DNA from: Mugil cephalus | Lineage: Eukaryota > Chordata > Actinopteri > Mugiliformes > Mugilidae | Length of the DNA stretch: 64,000 bases | Reading direction: 5' to 3' | NCBI RefSeq assembly: GCF_022458985.1 | Contig: NC_061791.1 | Location: 336,001-400,000 of the forward strand | In this document: in pieces, positions 12,331 through 25,003 of the stretch | Layout: each line of letters opens with the position of its first letter | Position numbering within the stretch: position 1 is the first letter of the stretch | Notes under the pieces: generated by a model | Seen by the model: the letters and a program-made list of their open reading frames with translations, nothing else | The model's database searches: none | What the model was told of the DNA's origin: nothing | Program-made: the position numbers and the translations under genes

Positions 12331-14005
12331 TGCTCCAAGCACAAAGTAATATTTTTAATGTTGTGCTTTAAAGAAGAAGATCAGAGACAGTTCCTCACCA
12401 GTAAAACAACGTGAACATAAAACCGATATCCTCCTACATGTCGACTAATTAAACGAAGGGTGACGTCCTGCTGAGGACGGGCAGACCTCCAGGGAGGAGT
12501 TCATTATCAGATTTAAGACTCATGTTGTAAATCTGAGCTCATTTACTCTGAAGGTTCTGAAGTGGTCGACTCGACTGTCGCCGGCTTTTATTCCAATAAA
12601 AAAGAACACATCTATAAACTTTCTACCGTGTCAATGAAAAATGGGAAATGAGAAATCTGTGTGGCCTCGATGTGTCGCTTTATTTCCTGAGAGGAGGGAT
12701 GAAGGTAAAGATAAATCTGAACGAGGCTTCTCTCTTTAACCTCCATGTCTCTGGTTCGTTCCAGAAAGTTAAATGAAAACGTTCGACATAATGAACTGAC
12801 TCTGAGTCGTCTGGCTTCACAAAAACACTTAAAGAACTTTTTCTTGTTCCATAAAATCTGATTTAAAACATTTGTTCAGTCACGTTCACGCCTTCAGTCC
12901 AGTTCATGTGTAATTTAGGCCATTTAGTTAAACATTAAAATTAACTTCCCAGCATGCATTGCAGGAATTCATTAGAAGATCCAGAGAGATGCTTTGGTTT
13001 TTTATCCTCGTATAAAAATCTGTCGACCAGTGACTTTAAAGTCGGTTTATTCACAGATTATTTCTGTTTTTGAGTTGAAACTCCTCCATTGATCCTTTCA
13101 TCGTCTGTGTTTGTACGACCAGTAAATAAATAAAGATTCAGTGTTTGAAGGATGTTTTTATCATGTAATAAATAAAAGGTTTGGAGCCAGAGCTCATGTG
13201 AAGCTGTTTCCATCTGTGTTGATCTCTATCAGCGTCTATTTAGATATTTGTATCTTCATATGTTTATATCTTAATATATTTATATCTTTATATATTTCAT
13301 TTATTTTCCTCTGGACAGAAACAAAGTGTCGACTCTTTTAACTCGATGACTCTTTGGTTGGGAGAAGAATCTTTGTCCTCCCTCTCCTCCCGTTTCTTTC
13401 TCTGTTATTTGGGCGTCTCCGTGGAAACCGAGGGAGTGTTGACAGCCCCCCCACCCCCATAACCCCCCCACCCATCTCTAGCCAAACGCAAAGAAATCCC
13501 CATGACTCCTGGTTGAGGGCAATGCATGCTGGGAAAACCCGTAAAAACATGTGAGACACAAAGAGCTGCAGATTCTATTCTGACTGGTTCTTTATTCACG
13601 TCGTACGGGAGCAAATTTAACCATGAAACCACCTGAATATTTAAAATTCTTGAGTCTTTTATCTAATATTTATTCTGGACTCTGTGGATCATATGGTTAG
13701 TGAGTATGTTGGTGATTTGTTTCTCTGACGAGCTTCACTGTGACCAAACAATGACAATAATTTTCACTTTCATGTTTATTAATGAATTTATCTTGCTGCT
13801 TTATTCAAATGAAGTAGAAACTCTTTAAAACAGAAAAGGAACAGAACAGATCGGACACGGTGAAGCTGCAGGAAGGTCAGAGGATGTTAGATACTTCCTG
13901 GACCAGTGGACCTCCTCACTAACATCACAGCTCCTCACTAACATCACAGCTCCTGTCCTGGAGTCACTCCTCAGACCAGACTCCTTCAGGCTAGGAGCTA
14001 CACCA
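12331..14005. other. Gene-free stretch
   Basis: AT-rich in parts (13230-13300). A C-rich patch at 13445-13475 and short local duplications near 13910-13950 are seen. No gene. Confidence 0.5.
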
Positions 14006-14190
14006 GAGGACCTGGAGGAGGACGTGGAGGAGGACCTGGACCTGGAGGAGGATCTGGAGGACCTAGAGGAGGACCTGGAGGATCTGGACCTGGGGGAGGA
14101 CCTGGACCTGGTGGATCTGGAGGAGGACCTGGAGGAGGACCTGGAGGACCTAGAGGAGGACCTGGACCTGGAGGAGGACCTGGAGGAGTT
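14006..14190 (+). repeat. GGACCTGGAGGA minisatellite, copy 1
   Basis: Hexamer-based GGACCT/GGAGGA mixture. It is preceded by GGCTAGGAGCTACACCAGAG, a leader shared with the array at 26737. Confidence 0.93.
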
Positions 14191-16221
14191 CAGGTCCTGA
14201 GGTTCAGACCCACAGAGTAAAAACTTGACTCCAACTCTTAATTAGTCTCATCTTCTCTGCAGTGTCGTCATGGAAACATCCTCCTCTGAGGCTCAGTCCA
14301 GCCGCCGTTAACTCACCTGTGAATGAGCAACACCTGAGCATCTGCAGGCCACACCCACCACGAGGCACGGCCAAAAGTGTGTGGACGGCGACATATCGGC
14401 TGCACCAACGTCCAGGATTCAGTCCTCGTTGGTGACAGTCTCAGTCGTCATCTTCATCAGCTCCGCTGACGTGTGTCTGTGAAATTATTGGAAATCTTAG
14501 TGAAATCTAACTGAAGTCAGAGGTGTCTGTCCTCTCAGACCCTTCACTGCTTCGTCCTATTTTTAGAGGTTTTCTGAACGTGCACATATTATTTTCCCTG
14601 AAGTTCCTGGACACTAAAGTCGTCCGGGTCTCCAAGTGCACATATTTATTTAACGGGGAGGACTGATTTACTGCCCTAAACTCCTCTGATAGTTTCCTAA
14701 TTTGATTTTCAGGACAATATTCCAGCTCTTTCCTCATGTGGATCAATTTAACTGTGGCTTGGTCCAGGAGAGCGGCTGTGATCTCTGCAGCTCATCTGTG
14801 TTTAAAGACATTCTGCTGGTGGAGCTTTATGAAGCAGCTTCTCTTCACACGGGTCAGCGCTGTTTGCACAAAATCATTCTTTTCTTTTCTTCTAATGGCA
14901 AAACCATGCTGAGTGCGGTGTGTAATAGATACGCAAGTGCAGCTTCTCGCTTCCTTGTTGTGACTGTGTGGTTGTAAATGGTTTTAAAATGTCTTCAGGA
15001 AGGGCAGCGAAGTCCTGCCGGACCTCTGAGGGCCCGGAGAGGAGGAAGGAAGCGTGTTCAGCTGTTCTCCATATGTCTCCGAGGTTCAGACCGACTCCAC
15101 GCTTTAACTCAGCTCACGTTAAAACGATGCTTTCACTTCGTTACGGCCGCGGATCACACAAAGCTAAACGCAAGAGGTCAGACATCCAGCGTCGAGTTAG
15201 TTCTGCTGATTAGACGCAGACAGGTGCATCGGATCAGGACGCTAATTCAGATTTATATCAAGTCTGTCTAATGAGCTCCAGAACAAAGAAAGACCCTCAG
15301 CTAACTGTTAACTGGAACCGTCTCCAAAATACCTCCTACAGAAAACAGTGTTTTAAATTAGCTCCTTATTGAACAGCAGCCTGGAAGCTGTGAACGTGAC
15401 TTTATTCACGCTAGCTAGCTTGAGGAGCTAATTCGGCTTATGCTGCATTCAGATAAACTTGTGAGTTGCAGCTGTGACACAAGAAGTCGTGCAGACAAAA
15501 TATTTATTGTTAATGTGTTAGAAGTACGCTAACAGTTAGCAAGCTAAGCTATGGCTGTTTGTTTTTTCTCAGACATTAACATGTGTTAATTTAACATCCA
15601 CCTCCAACATATCTGAAACAAACACCTCTAGATGGCGCCGTTCACGTGAACACGACCACATTTAAAGTCGTAGCAGACGTTTGGCCTGGGAACTCTGCTA
15701 GTGTCCATCGTTATTACTGTCTTTTTAACGTCTTATCTCACGCGTCCGTCCTTTCCCACGAACAGACGCCGACATCCAGACGAGAATCAGCATAAAAGTG
15801 GCGATTTCTGGTTCTACTCACGGCCACCGCTCGGACGGAGAGACGCTGCAGGCTGGTGCAGATGTGAAACTCAGCTTCAGTATTGATTACAGTCGCCATC
15901 TGTTGTGCGTTTTCACAGCATTTTTTATTTTTTTTTCGCTCCATCTTATATTGTGAATTAGTCCCTTTGTTGTGTGTTATTTTTCCCATCCATACCCAAA
16001 CTGTTTCCATGAGTCAGTCAAAGCGATCCAGACCCAAAGTATTATTACAGACAGACTCCTTGTTTATGGTTTTCTCATCAATAACTGGCCTATTGTCTCT
16101 GGACACTGGGGTATCCAGCAACACTGACATCAGTTCTCAGAGGGTTTTCACATCCAATATTGAGTCTAAGAAGCAGGACGGTGGACGGAGCTTTCATTAC
16201 GTCTATTAGACGCCTTTAAAT
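14191..16221. other. Gene-free stretch
   Basis: No exon or RNA gene recognised. A CTCF-like word lies at 15625. Confidence 0.5.
15625..15638 (+). promoter_or_regulatory. CTCF-like motif
   Basis: CCTCTAGATGGCGC matches 13 of 14 core positions. Confidence 0.35.
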
Positions 16222-16440
16222 CGAGTTACTCTACAGACTTTCTGAAGTCGTGTCTTTCATTTCCTCTAAGCATCCTGGAAACTCACAAACTGTGAACAAT
16301 TTTGTGATTTCACTGGTTAAAATTAGGTCTGGGGTTCCTCAGGGATCCGTGCTGGGCCCTCTTTTCTTCTTTTAATTCACGCGTAGAAGTCTGTTTAAAG
16401 ACAAAGGGAAATTCTGCCTTTATGTTTTAAGTTGCATCGT
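16222..16440 (+). mobile_element. LINE RT relic, same family as 19.1 kb
   Basis: KIRSGVPQGSVLGPLFFF reads from 16319 and then a stop. The flanks match the 19.1 kb copy, with a small deletion upstream. A third, inverted copy lies at 17.15 kb. Confidence 0.72.
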
Positions 16441-16611
16441 TCCTGATCATCTACAGAGATGCTTAAAATTCTTTTTGTTCAGAGATTTTCTATATTTCTT
16501 CAAAAAAACAACGTATGAAAGTAAACAAAGGACGCAATAAAATTAATGAAACAGACGTATTCTACATTTATTCAGGAAAATGAGCCAGTGTTACATGTCT
16601 GATGGGCTCTA

Positions 16612-16985
16612 GTGTCAGGTGGGATGGGAGGTGAGGACCTGGATGCAGGACTTTAGATGAGACAGGCAGGGAATTCAAACAAAAGGTATTTAATGATCAA
16701 CAAAAATCACTGCACAAGGCAGGAAAACACAAAAATCAAAAGAAATAATCGACATGGCATGAGAACATGGGACATGGTGTGAAGACATTACAGACACGAA
16801 AAGGAACAAAGGGAAGGCAGAGCTTTATATACACAAGAGGGCTGAGGGTCGACAGGACACAGGTGAGACGCATGAGGACAATCAACACAGGTGAGACCAA
16901 TGAAGAATCAAGGGACAAGGACGCAGAGACAGGAAACACAGAACTTAAGAAAATAAAACAGGAAACAGATCATGACACAGGACTG
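16612..16985 (+). mobile_element. Non-coding dispersed repeat with TGTCA/TGACA ends, copy 1
   Basis: Contains TTTATATACACAAGAGG, ACACAGGTGAGAC, CAATGAAGA and AAAATAAAACAGGAAAC, and ends CATGACACAGG. The same word order recurs at 40.1 and 53.3 kb in the same orientation. It is a widespread teleost repeat type by memory, with no ORF of its own. Confidence 0.6.
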
Positions 16986-17149
16986 AAAATCTGTTGATGT
17001 TTTTGAGTCATTTTCATGAAGAAATGTATTCAATTCTGAAAGATGCTAAAACTTTTAATTAGGAACAGTGCTGTAAAAATAAAAAAGCAGCTTTTCGATT
17101 TATGTTTACGGGGACAATTTTATGTCTATAAGTGAATTAAAAGAAGAGA

Positions 17150-17240
17150 GGAGGACTCAGCACGGATCCCTGAGGAACTCCAGACTTAATCGCAAAATTG
17201 TTGTTTATCTCACAAACAAAGGCACAAAAATCTGCTGAAG
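17150..17240 (-). mobile_element. LINE RT relic, inverted copy of the same family
   Basis: The minus strand reads IKSGVPQGSVLSPPL around 17155-17195, preceded by the CTCACAAAC / AACAATTTTG words seen upstream of the motif in the 16.3 and 19.2 kb copies. Confidence 0.65.
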
Positions 17241-19117
17241 TTTTCAGTTGTTTTTTATGTAGAAAACTTAAGCTTTTAGATTAAAATAAGACTTTTCCCT
17301 TTGTGTTAAGGGACCAATTTTATTTCTTATTTATTTCTTTCCCTGGGGACCGAATTTCAACGAGTGAAATTATAAAATTGATTAAACACAGAATTTATTT
17401 TTCCACATTTATCTCACAAACAAAACCTCTCCAGGAAACCACAGACCTTTAGATGCATGAAAGTATTTCTCCATGATGCTTTGACTGGTTCTTTCAAATA
17501 AAATGTAGATATTTTTTGTGGAAAAAAAAGAAAAAAAGTAATGTTAGGTATCGGCCTGTTTTAACTTGTCCTACTAGTTACTGAGCTAAACTGAGCTAAA
17601 CTCAAGAAGACAAAACAGGTTCATGGAGCTGAGTCCACGTAAAATCTCAAAAATATTTCTTTGCGAGGCGACTTCTATCTATGACCTCGCTTCAAGATGG
17701 CTGACTGTCATCCTTCAGTAAATACACATCCAACAGACTCGTGTCAGTTCATATAAATATCTTCAGCTCCTGGGGCAGTTCTCTGAATCTCTGAGCCTTG
17801 TATATGAGGTCAGGATTCAAATGTTTCTGAAAGCGTCTCCACAGCTTGACATCGTGCTTCATCGAGTGTTAAAAGGCCGCAGAACAGTTTCAACAAAAGC
17901 CGTTTTTAAAGTGTGTGACAAAGACGCCGCTAACAGGCCACTGGGGACGCGTTTATATGGAAAGTTCAGTCGACTGTTTATCTTCTGGTGTCAGATGTTA
18001 AACGGGGGAATATGTTGGTTCACACAGTCTGTGGTCGAAGCCACATTCCCCCCCCCACCACATGTTAGACTGCTGATGCTCCCACGACACTGGATCAGGA
18101 TCTGGGTGTCAGATGATGGTCCTGGGTGGAGGGTTGGGGGTTTTTCTGGTGGTTGGTGGGTGGATCTGGATCTGGGCCTCGGAGTGCTGCCAGCCGATGA
18201 AAAAATAAAAAGCCCGTCTGCTTTAACTTTTCACAGGCATGTTCTCATAATTACATTGTCTCGCTGTGCAGAGCTGGAGGGTTTTCAGGCTGGGGGGTTG
18301 AAGCTGTGGGAGGTGGGCATCAAAAAGGGGGGATTGTCCCGCTCAGAGCAGGATTTGGCTCCTCGGCTCTAAAGACGCAGTCTGAGCTGAGCACTGGCAG
18401 CCGGTCCAAAGCTACGTTTCCTTTTCTTTCTCGACTGAGACGCGCTAAAAATAAAACTGGGCCTTTTTTAAAGAGTGTGGCTTTTAATGGCAGCATGTAA
18501 AAATGTGCTATGTGTTAACAGCTTCACTGAGGCAAACCAAAGACATGCCTAAGAGGCCTCAGAACAAATTGGGATGGCAAATGACGAATGAGACGACTCT
18601 GGACGGAGGTGGCCGTTTCTGTTTGATCCCAGGGTGAATGAAGGCGGCGGCGACGCCCTGAAACTTTACAGGAAACACTCGCAGGATAAAAGACGAACCT
18701 TCACAAAGCTGCAGAGTACACAGGCTCTTATAAAAGAACATGTTGCAGCAGTTTACCCGTCATTGTTGTCAACGTTCCTCAGATCAGCATTTAAAGGGAA
18801 CCCATTTGTTGTAGGTTAGAACGATGGAGGGCGTGACCTCAACCTCGATTCGACTCTGACACGTTTTATTTTTCATTGGTGATTGATTTAATCAGAAACA
18901 ATAAAAAGATCAGATCAGACGAGTCTTTCAGAGTCGCAATGAAACCAAATCTTGACCTGAAACAGTCGGATAATAAATGTCTTCTATTATTTACTTCTAT
19001 TCTATTTTTAGTCGTCAGGGAGAGAAAGAATAAAAATAAACTGAATGTGAACTGATTCTCTAGCTGTAGGTGTAGTTTAATGTCGATCGATGCTGCATCT
19101 GAACCTGAAGGATCTGG
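17241..19117. other. Gene-free stretch
   Basis: A short C run at 18051-18058 and moderately GC-rich unique DNA at 17820-18500. Frames here do not resemble any protein I know. Confidence 0.5.
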
Positions 19118-19370
19118 AGAAGCTTTTTGAAGTTGTGTCTTTCATTTCTCTGAACATCTAAACACTAATGACTTCCTGGAAACTCACAAACAAACCGTGA
19201 ACAATTTTGTGATTCCACTGGTTAAAATTAGGTCTGGAGTTCCCCAGGGGTCCGTGCTGGGTCCCCTCTTCTTTTTTAATTAAAGCAGCAAAATCAGCCC
19301 CTTAAATACAAAGGGAAATTCTGCATTTATATTTTAAATTGCATTCTTTCCAGATCGTATGCAGAGCTTC
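19118..19370 (+). mobile_element. LINE RT relic, family with KIRSGVPQGSVLGP
   Basis: AAA ATT AGG at 19224 opens KIRSGVPQGSVLGPLFFF, then a stop. DNA similarity to 16222-16440 runs on both sides, from the TTTGAAG/TCTGAAG word to the AAAGGGAAATTCTGC word. Confidence 0.72.
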
Positions 19371-19726
19371 TTCATAAAGTCCTGAACGTGGATGAAGAGA
19401 AATCACAGTCACACACGTGAAACCAAACCGGCCAATGCTACATACCTGACGGACTCTGATTTGGCTTTTAAAAGAAGTAACATCTGCAGCTTCTCTGCTA
19501 AGAACCAATTCTGTTTTAGTCATAAACGTCATGTGATCGGTTTAAATGTCTCTGATTGGTTGGAGGAGCTGCAGAGGATTAGATCAGATGGATTCTTTGG
19601 TGCATGAGTGAAACATGAAGATGAATAAACCTGATCATCTGTGAAGGTGAAGCTCATGAATGTGGATCAAAGCGTTTCCATCTGGATCTTTAAAAGCCTG
19701 TCGACATGTTTGGCAGCGTGGAGCAA

Positions 19727-19740
19727 CACCCCCCCCCCCC
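19727..19740 (+). repeat. Poly-C tract
   Basis: An almost pure C run of about 13 bases, which can form G-quadruplex or i-motif structures and is prone to length error. Confidence 0.9.
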
Positions 19741-20267
19741 AAACCACCACCGCCACCTCATTCCTCATCCCTCCCACCGGCTCTAATAGTTAAACTGGTT
19801 GAGGTTAAAGCTGCAGTGAACTCATACGGAGCTGTCTGAAGAAATAAATAAATCTCTGCTTCACTTTTCTTTTCTTTTCTTTCAGCTCAGCGCTTTAAAA
19901 CCTGAACGTGGACCAGAGGAAACATGGGCTCCATTCAAACTCTTACTATAAAATGTTGTTTTATCAAAGAACGTCAATGAACACAGATGGAAGTGATTAA
20001 TACAGACGGATCTGATGTGCTTAGAGTTTCTGTTTGTGTTTCTGTGTTGAGCAATAACTTGACAAACTGTGGATTTATGGATCTTTTGTTTACAGCGTGA
20101 TTTATTTAAAGGAAGAAATATTTCACACGGAGACGCTGGAGAACATTGAGTTCAATGTTTGTTTACATCTTCACATCGACTCAAAAATATCAGCAATAAC
20201 AACTTCAGATGAACTCAAACTGTCCCATGGACGAAGCATCAGAGGAAAGAAAATGTATAAATAATAA

Positions 20268-20470
20268 ATACCAATGACATAAAAAATAAAATAAAATAAT
20301 GATCAGAAATGAAATAAAATTACATAAAAGCTAAATAAAATAACAATGAGAAATTAAATAAAATGACATAAAAAATAAAATAAACTAATAATGAGAAATT
20401 AAGTAGAACTGCATAAAAAATAATGATGAGAAATGAAATAGAACTGCATGAAAAAATAAAATAAAAGTGT
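20268..20470 (+). repeat. A-rich degenerate tandem repeat
   Basis: Units of about 30-60 bp built from AATGAGAAATTAAATAAAAT and GACATAAAAAATAAAATAAA, repeated with drift. Confidence 0.75.
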
Positions 20471-21597
20471 TTAAGTGACTAAAAGTTAAATGGCGTCTGT
20501 GGAGTTCCACGGAGTTCGTCACTGGGGCCACTCAGGCTTTCCTCTTTTTTCCTGTTCCTGAATTAAAACCCGATCTCTGGACCTCTGGGATCCATGAACA
20601 AGAAAAGCTCAGTGACACAAACCGGAGTCTGTTCCAGTCCAACAAGCTGCATGAGGGCAGCATTAATGTACCTTTCACCCCCCGCTTTGAGAGTTTCCGG
20701 GCCGGATAATCGGACTGGGCTGTTTTTTTTGTTTTTTTTTCGTTACCCCCGTGAAGGTCTGATTGGATCGGGCCCTGGGGTCTGCTCTGTTGTGGTCGGA
20801 GCCTCTTCAAAGCCTGGCTCTGCGCTCAGCTCCCAGGAATGCCCATTACCTTGCGGTTCGAACATTTCTCTCGGAGCAAACTCGACTCCTGCGGCGCCGC
20901 CAGGTATCCCATCAGCCACTGCAGCAGCCAGAGCTCATTGGTGGGAAGGAGCAGGGACGGGGATTACAGAGGTGAACACTTTCCTGAGTGGGCCTCCGGA
21001 GCTGCAGGGCTTCCTCTGCGACTGACGCAGGCCGCTGTGCCGGAGAAGGCCATGCATCTATTTTTAATGGCCTCTGCTCTAAATATACTGCAGCTGTTTC
21101 TTCCCTGGTGTCAGAAATGTGAAGGCTTTGTTTGGTTTGTGGCCTGTGGAGCTCTGCGTGGAGCTGGAATGAGTCTGACTGGATGTTTTGGATGTGTCAT
21201 GTAGCGCAGGCCGCCGCCCACGCCTGCAGCCGAGTTACAGGCGGCGTCTCGTTTGAAGCTGCAGCCGTGATGCAACCGTCGCTGCTGAAGGGCGGCGTCC
21301 TCTCTGGACACCGGCTGACGCACTTCGCTGGGAAACTCCTTCCAACTCCCAGAGCTCCCAGTTCGCCGGGCCGAGCCTGGACGGCCGCCAGGACGGCGTG
21401 GGTCCGGAGTGTGTGGTCGACGGGATTAGAACCGCAAATCTGCGCCTGGAGTTCCTGCAGGACTTCAGCTGAGACTTAATTCATATAACATGCAAGAGGC
21501 CGAGCAGCTACACAAAGAAAACAGTCACAGTTAAGTACGAGGCCTTTGAATGCCAGGAAAATAAAATACAGTAAAATACAAACGCATCATGCAAATG
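20471..21597. other. GC-balanced gene-free stretch
   Basis: 20500-21480 is markedly less AT-rich than its flanks, which are both A-rich degenerate repeats. No splice-bounded exon or domain is recognisable, so it may be regulatory or an unrecognised exon region. Confidence 0.4.
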
Positions 21598-21960
21598 AAA
21601 AAAAAAAAAAAAAAAAAATAGGTGAAATGAAATGAAACGATAATTAAATGCAATAGAGTGTATTAAATTAAATGACATCAAAAACAAGTTTAAATAAAAA
21701 AATGAAATTATGAAAATCTAATGAAAATAATGAAAAAATAAAATGCATTAAAATGAAATAAATTATAAAATTAAGTCTACTGAAATGAAATGAAACAATT
21801 ATAATTAAAGTGTATTTACTTAAAACGAATGAGAAGAAAATGCAAAATAAATTATAAATTAAAGTGAAATATAATTTTAAAATTAAATAAAAAATGAAAT
21901 GAAAGGAAATTAAATTATGAAAATAAAGCAGAATGAACTGGGATGAAAAAATAAAACAGA
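21598..21960 (+). repeat. Poly-A tract and degenerate AAAATGAAAT repeats
   Basis: A run of about 21 A (21598-21618) is followed by 340 bp dominated by GAAAT/AAAAT words. It could be the worn tail of a retroposon. Confidence 0.75.
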
Positions 21961-24692
21961 TTTGAGTGAAACTGAATTAAAAAGAATATATAGAAGTCTA
22001 AACTTATCTTCAGCTGTATTTTTATTCTTCCATGTAAAAACCGTTCTAGGCCTTTTTATATTCTCACTCCTATTCACTGTCCACGTGATGCGTTCAGGTA
22101 CACGACGTGTTGAGTTGTTGTTGATGATTTAGATTAAACTGGACGACGTGACTCTGCTTCAGTTTAAATTGAAACTCTCACAACCTCCACATTAAGGTTC
22201 AGTCTCTTCAGGTGTCCTCTAACGCCTCTATACGCGGGGAAATTCAGCCTGACTCATCTTCTCTAGAAACATTATCAATATTTTCTTTGGACGTGTTTCT
22301 GCAGTTCGCTCAGACTCCGTCTATTTGTGGCTAAACACGACTCCGTCGCTGGGAGTTTCCACTGGATGCCTCAGTGTCATCAGCATCGCCACAGGCCACG
22401 AACCAGACGGAGACCGAGCCCTGAAGCTGGAGACGCTGCAGAGATGGGTTCGAGTCCCGTAGCTCCAGCTCCAGGTCCAGGTCCAGGTCCTGGTCCTGGT
22501 CCAGGTCTGGGGACCAAACACGTTTCATCACATGCAGGTGAAGCTGAGCTGCGTTCAGGAGCTCGACTCCACGCAAAGTAAACGAGGTTAAACACTGAAG
22601 AGTCCAAAGCAAACAGAGAGAAAGAGGCGGCGGTTCAACAGTAAACTCCAAAACAAGACGAGTCACAGCCCACACAGAGAGCTACACAGCTGCAGCGCTA
22701 ACGAGAAAAACGTTTCAGAGACAGAGGTGCATTCATTGAAGCCGCCGTTATCTCTCAGCTGGAATCACAGGTCTGATGAAAACCTCCTGAACGAAGCTGG
22801 AGACGAACCACAGGCCTGAGGAGCATCAGGGTTCTGCATCATTCACACTCACTCTACTTAAATTAGCACAATAGCAGCTAAACTTAGCTTAGCACAAAGG
22901 CTAAATACAAGGATGGCTAATGTAGCCACAAAACAGCACAATCCCAAAACACAGCGTCGACCCAGGCCACCGACTCTTCAGCTTTCACTTCCTACTCAGT
23001 TTAATGCAAACACTTCAGCTCCTTTCAGTTCGCTTTTCACCACAGAAACTAAAATAAGATTCATATATACTCTTCAGCTCCTTTCAGCGTTTTCCTTCCA
23101 AGTCATACTGTTATTACAGTGAACCCACTTCACTCAGCTCTGAACATTAAACTGACGCTTCAACTTCATCTGGTTCTATTGGCTTCAACTCTTTTCAGTC
23201 ATTAAACTATTGCAGTGAATATAATTAAACTAAAATCAATAAAATAATCTTTATTTTTTGTATTTTGACTCCAACCCATAGACAATTAAATTAACACTTC
23301 AGCTCCTTTCAGGTAAAAGTTTAAGTAAAATCTATCAAGTATATTTTGAGGAGCTGGAACATGTTGAATAAACATCTTTAATAAAGACTTAAATACTTAA
23401 TGTGAAGTGAAAATGTCACATGCAATAGAAACGAACACTTTAACTCCTTTCAGAACCTGTACTAAACCAACAGGAAAGCTAGTTAGCATAGCCACACAGC
23501 AGTAAACACAGCTACCTGCTGTAGTTCTTTATGTCCAACTTGTATTAAACTGAAAAGTGTTTAGCCTAGCTTAGCATGAAGTCAGGATGTGGAAGCTAGC
23601 GCCTGTTTGCTAGCATGCTAACTATGCAGATATGTTTTGCTCTGAGCTCGTTCTGGATGAACTCTGAGACGAGAGACTAGAGCTTTAACGTTCTGGTTAT
23701 GATTATGAGATTTCACCACACGCGCCAAAGTTATGAAAACCACTAAATAGTTTTTTCTTCTTCTTCGTGTTCGTTGTGTCTCCACCGTTGGCTCCGGTCG
23801 AGGTCTCACATCAGTAAATTACGCGTCCCAGCGGATCGAGCCGCCCGCTACACAAGAGCCTAATTACAGAAACACTCCTGGTAGAAAGTAATCTGCTCTC
23901 AGCCCCAGAGGAGGCTCCTCCACTCATCAGCCTGTAAACCAGAGCTCCACGGTCCCTACACCCCCCCACTATGGGCCTCTGGATCTGAACCAGGCCCGGG
24001 GGGGGTGGGGGGGCAGGTATATTTGCTTGTCTTGCAGTGAGACTCTTGATGGAATCTGTGCTGAATATCTGGAAATCAAAGAGGAGAAAAAACTTCCAGA
24101 TTCACGGTGAAAAACACGAGGCCGAACATTTCAGCATTTAGCAGCTAGCAGGAGGCTAGCACAGAGTTAGCAGGGAGCTAGCAGCAGCTAAAGCTGCAGG
24201 ACAACTTTCTTCACCTTTTGGACCTCTGTGCTAAACTACATGGTTTTGGTTTTATTTTGCTTTTTATTTAAATGCATTTTCTTTCCATCCAGACTGGACT
24301 TCCTCGTGTTGGCCCTAAATTCCCTCCAGCTTCTGAATAAACGAATCAACATCGTATAAATACGTCACACTAACATTCAGGATTCAGGGAGGTTCTGGTC
24401 ATGAGCTCAGAGCAGAAACATGTTTCTCTGCACAATGGAAATCTTGTTTGCCTGAATGTCAACACTAGAAACAGAATAACAGGCAGAATATAAAATAACA
24501 CGGACGTCACATCAACAGTCGACTCAAGTTCACAACTAAGGAAATAATCTCAGGTCCAGATCTGATCCAGGTCCAGAATGAAAGCAGTGGAAGTGGAGGA
24601 GACGTCAGGAGCTGGAAAAGCAGCTTTAATGACCTGGGTCGTTTTGGTCTGTGGTGCTGAGTCTGTGGTCGGTCCCTGTCCTCCTCCATTCG
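21961..24692. other. Gene-free stretch
   Basis: Holds a short GGTCCA/GGTCCT run (22469-22506) and poly-C/poly-G at 23960-24012. A GGTTCGAGTCC word at 22447 is tRNA-B-box-like, but no tRNA fold surrounds it. Confidence 0.5.
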
Positions 24693-24693
24693 C

Positions 24694-25003
24694 CCTCCAC
24701 CAGTCACCGTCCACCAGTCACCGTCCACCAGTCACCGTCCACCAGTCACCGTCCATCAGTCACCGTCCACCAGTCACCGTCCATCAGTCACCGTCCTCCA
24801 GTCACCGTCCATCAGTCACCATCCTCCAGTCACCGTCCTCCAGTCACCGTCCTCCAGTCACCGTCCATCAGTCACCGTCCTCCAGTCACCGTCCATCAGT
24901 CACCGTCCACCAGTCACCGTCCTCCAGTCACCGTCCTCCAGTCACCGTCCTCCAGTCACCGTCCACCAGTCACCGTCCTCCAGTCACCGTCCATCAGTCA
25001 CCG
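24694..25003 (+). repeat. 14-bp minisatellite
   Basis: About 22 units of CACCGTCCACCAGT, with CCATCAGT and CCTCCAGT variants. Confidence 0.96.

Noticed and set aside
22440..22470. tRNA-like B box GGTTCGAGTCC
   Set aside because: No A box, D arm or complementary acceptor stem at the right spacing. The same applies to the word at 32387.
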